This document shows, piece after piece, positions 60,077 to 64,000 of a stretch of DNA of 64,000 nucleotides. The notes under the pieces are model-generated. The model worked only from the letters and a program-made list of their open reading frames with translations, made no database searches and was not told the DNA's origin. Origin of the DNA: Acidicapsa dinghuensis (GTDB lineage Bacteria; Acidobacteriota; Terriglobia; Terriglobales; Acidobacteriaceae). Position 1 is the first letter of the stretch. Each line of letters begins with the position of its first letter. The DNA is taken from the NCBI RefSeq assembly GCF_025685685.1, contig NZ_JAGSYH010000001.1:186001-250000 (forward strand). The letters are read 5' to 3'. A program made the translations under genes and the position numbers.

Positions 60077-62524
60077 CTATCGCTGATTGTCCAACGGCGA
60101 ATCGACAGGATGTAGCGTCGGAGCACTCTTCACTCCAGCCTTCCGCTTTCGCTTCACCGGCGGCGCAGAGCTCGGCGGATTCTTCTTCCCATTCGCGCGC
60201 TTTCCGTTCCCATTCCCGTTCGCTTCAATCACCCCACGCATCCAGTACTCGCCATTGGAGTCAACCTCAATGCCATGCACCTCGCGCTCGAACCCAGGGA
60301 AGCGCTTGCCAAACTCCTCCAGCGCCAGAATCAGCTTGATCACCGGCGAATCCGGCCCACCCAATCGCTCACCCGGCATGCACACCGGAATCCCCGGTGG
60401 ATATGGCACCAGCATTACACCCGCAATGCGCCCTGCCATCTCCGTGAACTTCACCTTCTCCGTGCCATTGCGCAGCAGCTTCTGGTACGTCTGTGCCGGA
60501 GTCAGTATCTCCTCGGTATTCAGCTCACAAGCCGCAGCTTCCAGCGCCGACAACCGCAGCTCCACCATCGCCGCATGCATCTCGTCGCTCAGCTCCTTCA
60601 GCGTCATGTTTCTGTATCGCGACGGATACTTCGCCACCAGATCCGGCAGCGCCTCGCTCAACGTCGCCTCAGTGTCATAGAGCCGCTTGAACTCGAACAA
60701 ATTCTCCAGCAGCGAACCCCACTTGCCCTTCGAAGTTCCCACCGAAAACAGCACCAGCACCGTGTAATCGCCGGTGCGCGCAATCTCCACGCGCCGCGCA
60801 TCCAAAAACTCCGTAAGAATCGCCGCCGGAATACCCCAATCCGTAATCACGCCCTGCGCATTCACACCCGGAGTCAGGATCGTGACCTTCGTCGGATCGA
60901 GCATGCAATACTCGTCCGCCACATCCTCGTCGTTGTACCCGTGCCAGTCCTCGCCCGGTTTCAGCGTCCAGCAGCTCGGTGTATTCGCCAGCAACTCATC
61001 TGGAGCATTCTCAAAAATGTACGTCTCACCATCCGACGGATCAATCACCCGGTCCGGCTGGAATAACCGGAAGAACCAGCCATCGCCCTCGTCATAAATC
61101 CTCAGCCGGTGCGCAATCGACGACATCGCCTTGCGGAAGCTGATCGCGTCAGAGATCGTCTCTTCCATCAAAGTCGGCCCAGCGGGTTCATCCATCATCG
61201 CCGCCGCCACATCCAGTGAAGCAATCAGCGGATAAAACGGCGAAGTCGTCCCATGCATCATGAACGCTTCATTGAACTGGTCAAAATCCAGCGGCGCCCT
61301 CGGACTCAGCTTCACATGCACCATCGAAGCCATCGAAAATGCCGCCAGCATCTTGTGCGTCGACTGCGTCGAAAAGATCGCAGGCCGCTCCGGCATCTCA
61401 TCCGGCACATCCATCGCAAACCGCCCGCGATACATCGGATGAAACTTCGCATACGCATACCACGCCTCATCGAAATGAATGCGCGACACGCTCGGCGCGA
61501 GTGCCGTCACCACCTTGTTCACGTCGTAGCACAACCCGTCATACGTCGAGTTGGTCACTGCCGCATACTGTGGCTCCTGTGACATCGCCCCCGCCGTAAA
61601 CGGGCTCTTCGCAATCAGCTCCGCAATCGCTTCCTTGCTGAACCGCTTCAGCGGCACCAGCCCAATCATCCCGTATCCATTGCGCGTCGGCGTCAGATAC
61701 ACCGGCCTCGCCCCCGTCACCGTCAGCGAGTGGCAGATCGATTTGTGGCAATTCGCATCCACAATCACCAGGTCGTCCTGCCCGATCACCCCATGACCCA
61801 CGATCTGGTTCGAAGTCGAAGACCCACCAAGCACATAAAACGTCCAGTCAGCCCCGAAGATGCGTGCAGCATTTCGCTCACTCTCTCCCGGCGGCCCCAC
61901 ATGATCCAGCCACGACCCCAGCGGCGAAGTCGAAATACCCAAATCCGACCGCATGATGTTTTCACCAAAAAACCGGTGAAACTCCATACCCACCGGATGC
62001 TTCAGATACGCCACGCCGCCCATGTGCCCCGGCGCATCCCAACTGTAAGCGCCCTCGTCGTTGTACTCTTTCAACGCCTTAAAGTACGGAGGCAGCAACT
62101 GCGCCTCATACCGCTCTACGGCAAAGTCCACGCGGTTGGCAATAAACTCCGGCGTATCGCCAAACAGGTGAATGTACTCATGCACCTGCCGCACCACCTC
62201 CAGCGGCAACTCACTCACAAGCGTGCGGTCGGCAATCAGGAAGATCGGCACCTTCTTGTTCCGGTGGCGCACCTCGCGGATGATCGTCAGCGCCGCGCGC
62301 TCATCAAACTGGCTCTCCCCTTCCAGATCCCAGTCCAGCAGTATCGCCGAGTGCGAAGGGTCGCTCTTCACCAGCGACAAGCCATCCTCCGGCGTCGCTG
62401 TGCGAACCACCTCATACCCCTCTTTGCTGATTGCATCTACCAGCCGTCCCATAGCCCGGTCCGAAACCGAATCCGTACCGCCCACTTCGCTGGCAATCAG
62501 CAGCACCCAGTTGCCTTCGTCCAT
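60077..62524 (-). CDS. Orn/Lys/Arg decarboxylase (arginine-decarboxylase type) with N-terminal receiver-like domain
   Basis: 815 residues from ATG 62524 (AGGTGGA close upstream; ATG 62545 adds 7). Residues 1-130 resemble a response-regulator-like wing domain (WVLLIASEVG..., AILLDWDLEG..., VPIFLIADRTLV), as in the acid-inducible decarboxylases. The fold-I PLP core has DAPGHMGGVAYLKHP, FYVLGGSSTSNQIVGHGVI, VDANCHKSICHSL, IHFDEAWYAYAKFHPMY and the PLP lysine in FSTQSTHKMLAAFSMASM. The C-terminal domain has PYPPGIPVCMPGE. It makes a polyamine precursor (agmatine or cadaverine/putrescine), releasing CO2 and raising pH. An insertion-rich C-terminus ends in a Lys-rich tail. No antiporter is adjacent, so acid resistance or polyamine supply are both possible. 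Confidence 0.9.
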   Translation of the reverse strand: MDEGNWVLLIASEVGGTDSVSDRAMGRLVDAISKEGYEVVRTATPEDGLSLVKSDPSHSAILLDWDLEGESQFDERAALTIIREVRHRNKKVPIFLIADRTLVSELPLEVVRQVHEYIHLFGDTPEFIANRVDFAVERYEAQLLPPYFKALKEYNDEGAYSWDAPGHMGGVAYLKHPVGMEFHRFFGENIMRSDLGISTSPLGSWLDHVGPPGESERNAARIFGADWTFYVLGGSSTSNQIVGHGVIGQDDLVIVDANCHKSICHSLTVTGARPVYLTPTRNGYGMIGLVPLKRFSKEAIAELIAKSPFTAGAMSQEPQYAAVTNSTYDGLCYDVNKVVTALAPSVSRIHFDEAWYAYAKFHPMYRGRFAMDVPDEMPERPAIFSTQSTHKMLAAFSMASMVHVKLSPRAPLDFDQFNEAFMMHGTTSPFYPLIASLDVAAAMMDEPAGPTLMEETISDAISFRKAMSSIAHRLRIYDEGDGWFFRLFQPDRVIDPSDGETYIFENAPDELLANTPSCWTLKPGEDWHGYNDEDVADEYCMLDPTKVTILTPGVNAQGVITDWGIPAAILTEFLDARRVEIARTGDYTVLVLFSVGTSKGKWGSLLENLFEFKRLYDTEATLSEALPDLVAKYPSRYRNMTLKELSDEMHAAMVELRLSALEAAACELNTEEILTPAQTYQKLLRNGTEKVKFTEMAGRIAGVMLVPYPPGIPVCMPGERLGGPDSPVIKLILALEEFGKRFPGFEREVHGIEVDSNGEYWMRGVIEANGNGNGKRANGKKNPPSSAPPVKRKRKAGVKSAPTLHPVDSPLDNQR

Positions 62525-62743
62525 TCCACCTCGCCTGAAACTCATATTCTGCCCAAAGAAAAACGGTCACGTCTTTTTGACGGACCGCTCTCTATCCTAC
62601 AACCGTTTCGCCGCCCTGTTCGGATATGAGTACCCGAGATCGCCAAATTCATCTCATTGCAAAATCGGCTTCGGAAGCCAGTTCAGAGAAGTGACTTAAA
62701 AATGCGAGTTATACTGGCGCAAAACCATCCGCTTTGAGGACTT

Positions 62744-64000
62744 GTGTTCGCTAAACATAGCTCTATCTTGTCGCGCAATTGGATTGTTCCCGTCGTAGTT
62801 TTGCTGCTTGCCCTGACGATTTCTCTCTGTGGTTGCGGCGGAGGCGGAGGTGGAAATGTCTCAAACCCGCAGCAGCAGGTCGTTGCGGCTCCATCCGTCG
62901 CACCTGCTGGTGGTACTTTCAAATACGCCCAGACCGTCACCATGACAGATATCACCTCTGGCGCGACGATCTATTACACGTTGGACGGCTCTACACCGAC
63001 AGCTGCGTCCACGAAATATACCGCGCCGGTCAGCGTTTCGACTACGCTGAATTTGAACGCTATAGCAGTTTCGGGAGGCGTTAGCAGCGGCGTAGTCAAT
63101 CAGTTCTTTACCATTAACACAATTACAGGAATCATCAGCACCGTGGCTGGCGATGGTCACACAGCCTACAATGGCGACGGCATTAAGGCTATCGCTGCAG
63201 GGATGGTTCCTATAGGCGCTGCGGCGGACGCGAAGGGCAACTTCTACATTGTGGACGCCGAGAATGAACGAATCCGGATGGTTGACACCTCCGGCGCGAT
63301 CACGACGGTTGCAGGCAACGGGAACGCCAGCTTCAGCGGAGATGGAGGACCGGCGACCGACGCCGAGCTAAACGAGCCTTCTGGCGTGGCTGTGGATGCA
63401 GGCGGCGATCTGTACATTGCTGACTTCAGCAACAACCGCATCCGCAAAGTTACGCCGGATGGAGTCATCTCTACCGTTGCAGGCGATGGACAATTCTCCT
63501 ATGACGGCGACGGCGGACAGGCCATCGACGCTGGCATTGGAACTCCAAGCGCGGTCGCTGTCGACGGCAGCGGTAATCTTTACATCGCAGACTTTAACAA
63601 TTCCAACATTCGCAAGGTAACTCCAGCAGGAGTAATAACCACCGTTGCCGGAGGCAACATGGCCGGATACAGCGGCGATGGCGGCCCTGCTACCAGTGCG
63701 CAGATAAATGGTCCAGTTGGAGTTGCCATTGATAACGCAGGCAATCTTTATATTTCGGATTTAGGTAACGTTTGCATTCGCATGGTGAATACTGCCGGAA
63801 TTATCTCAACCATATCGCAACCGTACGACGGTATCGAACACCCGATCGGGATTGCGGTGGATAATCTGGGCGGCCTGCTTTACATCGCCGACAACTACCT
63901 GAATCGTGTGCTGGTAAGGACTCCAGACGGAGTTTATTCCACCGTTGCCGGCGACGGCGAGGCTGAAGATGGTAGTGATTCCGAGAAAGCGGAACTCTCA
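62744..64000 (+). CDS. NHL-repeat lipoprotein with chitobiase-like domain (5' part)
   Basis: The frame is open to the right window edge (419 codons visible, the last complete). GTG start 62744. Lipoprotein signal: WIVPVVVLLLALTISLCGC, with a lipobox Cys. Residues about 45-115 form a CHB_HEX_C-type domain (AGGTFKYAQTVTMTDITSGATIYYTLDGSTPTAASTKYTAPV...). NHL/beta-propeller repeats follow from about residue 130, each with VAGDG-x-GDGG-A, ...EPSGVAVDAGGDLYIADFSNNRIRKVTPDGVISTVAG. At least five repeats are seen. The propeller is probably a surface protein-binding or sugar-binding platform, a very common type in Acidobacteriota. Confidence 0.9.
   Translation, partial: MFAKHSSILSRNWIVPVVVLLLALTISLCGCGGGGGGNVSNPQQQVVAAPSVAPAGGTFKYAQTVTMTDITSGATIYYTLDGSTPTAASTKYTAPVSVSTTLNLNAIAVSGGVSSGVVNQFFTINTITGIISTVAGDGHTAYNGDGIKAIAAGMVPIGAAADAKGNFYIVDAENERIRMVDTSGAITTVAGNGNASFSGDGGPATDAELNEPSGVAVDAGGDLYIADFSNNRIRKVTPDGVISTVAGDGQFSYDGDGGQAIDAGIGTPSAVAVDGSGNLYIADFNNSNIRKVTPAGVITTVAGGNMAGYSGDGGPATSAQINGPVGVAIDNAGNLYISDLGNVCIRMVNTAGIISTISQPYDGIEHPIGIAVDNLGGLLYIADNYLNRVLVRTPDGVYSTVAGDGEAEDGSDSEKAELS

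Noticed and set aside
60275-61066. 263-codon plus-strand frame inside the decarboxylase gene
   Set aside because: It is Arg/His/Gln-rich and antisense to a well-conserved enzyme, a typical shadow of high-GC coding sequence.
61730-62629. 299-codon plus-strand frame overlapping the decarboxylase 5' end
   Set aside because: Low-complexity Arg/His-rich translation with no family features; antisense shadow.

Overview
The window looks like a chromosomal stretch of an Acidobacteriota bacterium of the Terriglobia / Acidobacteriaceae type (Granulicella, Edaphobacter and Terriglobus relatives). The evidence is an Oar-like TonB-dependent receptor, many secreted TPR and orphan signal-peptide proteins, secreted plant-polymer enzymes (tannase, GH28, GH63-like, GH18), small Ser/Lys-rich proteins, and moderately high GC. 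This is inference from protein style; there is no rRNA in the window. I see no prophage, insertion sequence or CRISPR array.

Layout. 0-5 kb: end of a TonB receptor, two divergent secreted TPR proteins and a decayed gene. 5-9.8 kb: methyltransferase, glycosyltransferase and radical-SAM genes (glycan or secondary metabolism), then the frameshifted remains of an amidohydrolase. 9.8-16.3 kb: cupin, DUF4126 membrane protein, tannase, AhpD-like protein, MHS transporter and GH28, a plausible plant-polymer utilisation set. 16.4-19.3 kb: metY-metX, preceded by a Cys/Met-rich short ORF and an intrinsic terminator. 19.5-29.2 kb: secreted orphans, site-2 protease, HU, dcd, a LuxR-type regulator, SYLF protein, DedA and inositol-phosphate synthase. 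29.2-36.6 kb: GH63-like enzyme, an AT-richer patch with orphans and tRNA-Ser, a papain-like candidate and an ABC-F protein. 37-47.8 kb: MATE pump, DinB-like protein, acyltransferase plus glycosyltransferase, miaB plus DUF151, a phosphoribosyltransferase overlapping an antisense cytochrome c, an exported superoxide dismutase, threonine dehydratase and thioesterase. 48.2-52.6 kb: a two-gene VPEID-CTERM / exosortase E system and recQ. 52.7-64 kb: GH18 fusion protein, an esterase-fold protein lacking its nucleophile, PadR pair, azoR/TetR/SDR locus with clear operator palindromes, an arginine-decarboxylase-like enzyme with a receiver-like N-terminus, and the start of an NHL-repeat lipoprotein.

Most interesting element. 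At 16414-16512 a 32-codon ORF carries the core VCMCCTCMC (5 Cys and 2 Met in 9 codons). A -35/-10 pair lies immediately upstream and a strong Rho-independent terminator immediately downstream, 75 bp before metY (O-acetylhomoserine sulfhydrylase). This is the architecture of a transcription attenuator that senses Cys (and perhaps Met) supply, and the predicted start site would make the leader mRNA leaderless. The other notable items are the XrtE/VPEID pair, the pseudo-esterase, a glycosyltransferase without a standard start codon, an orphan terminator suggesting a small RNA, and paired palindromes in the azoR-tetR intergenic region.
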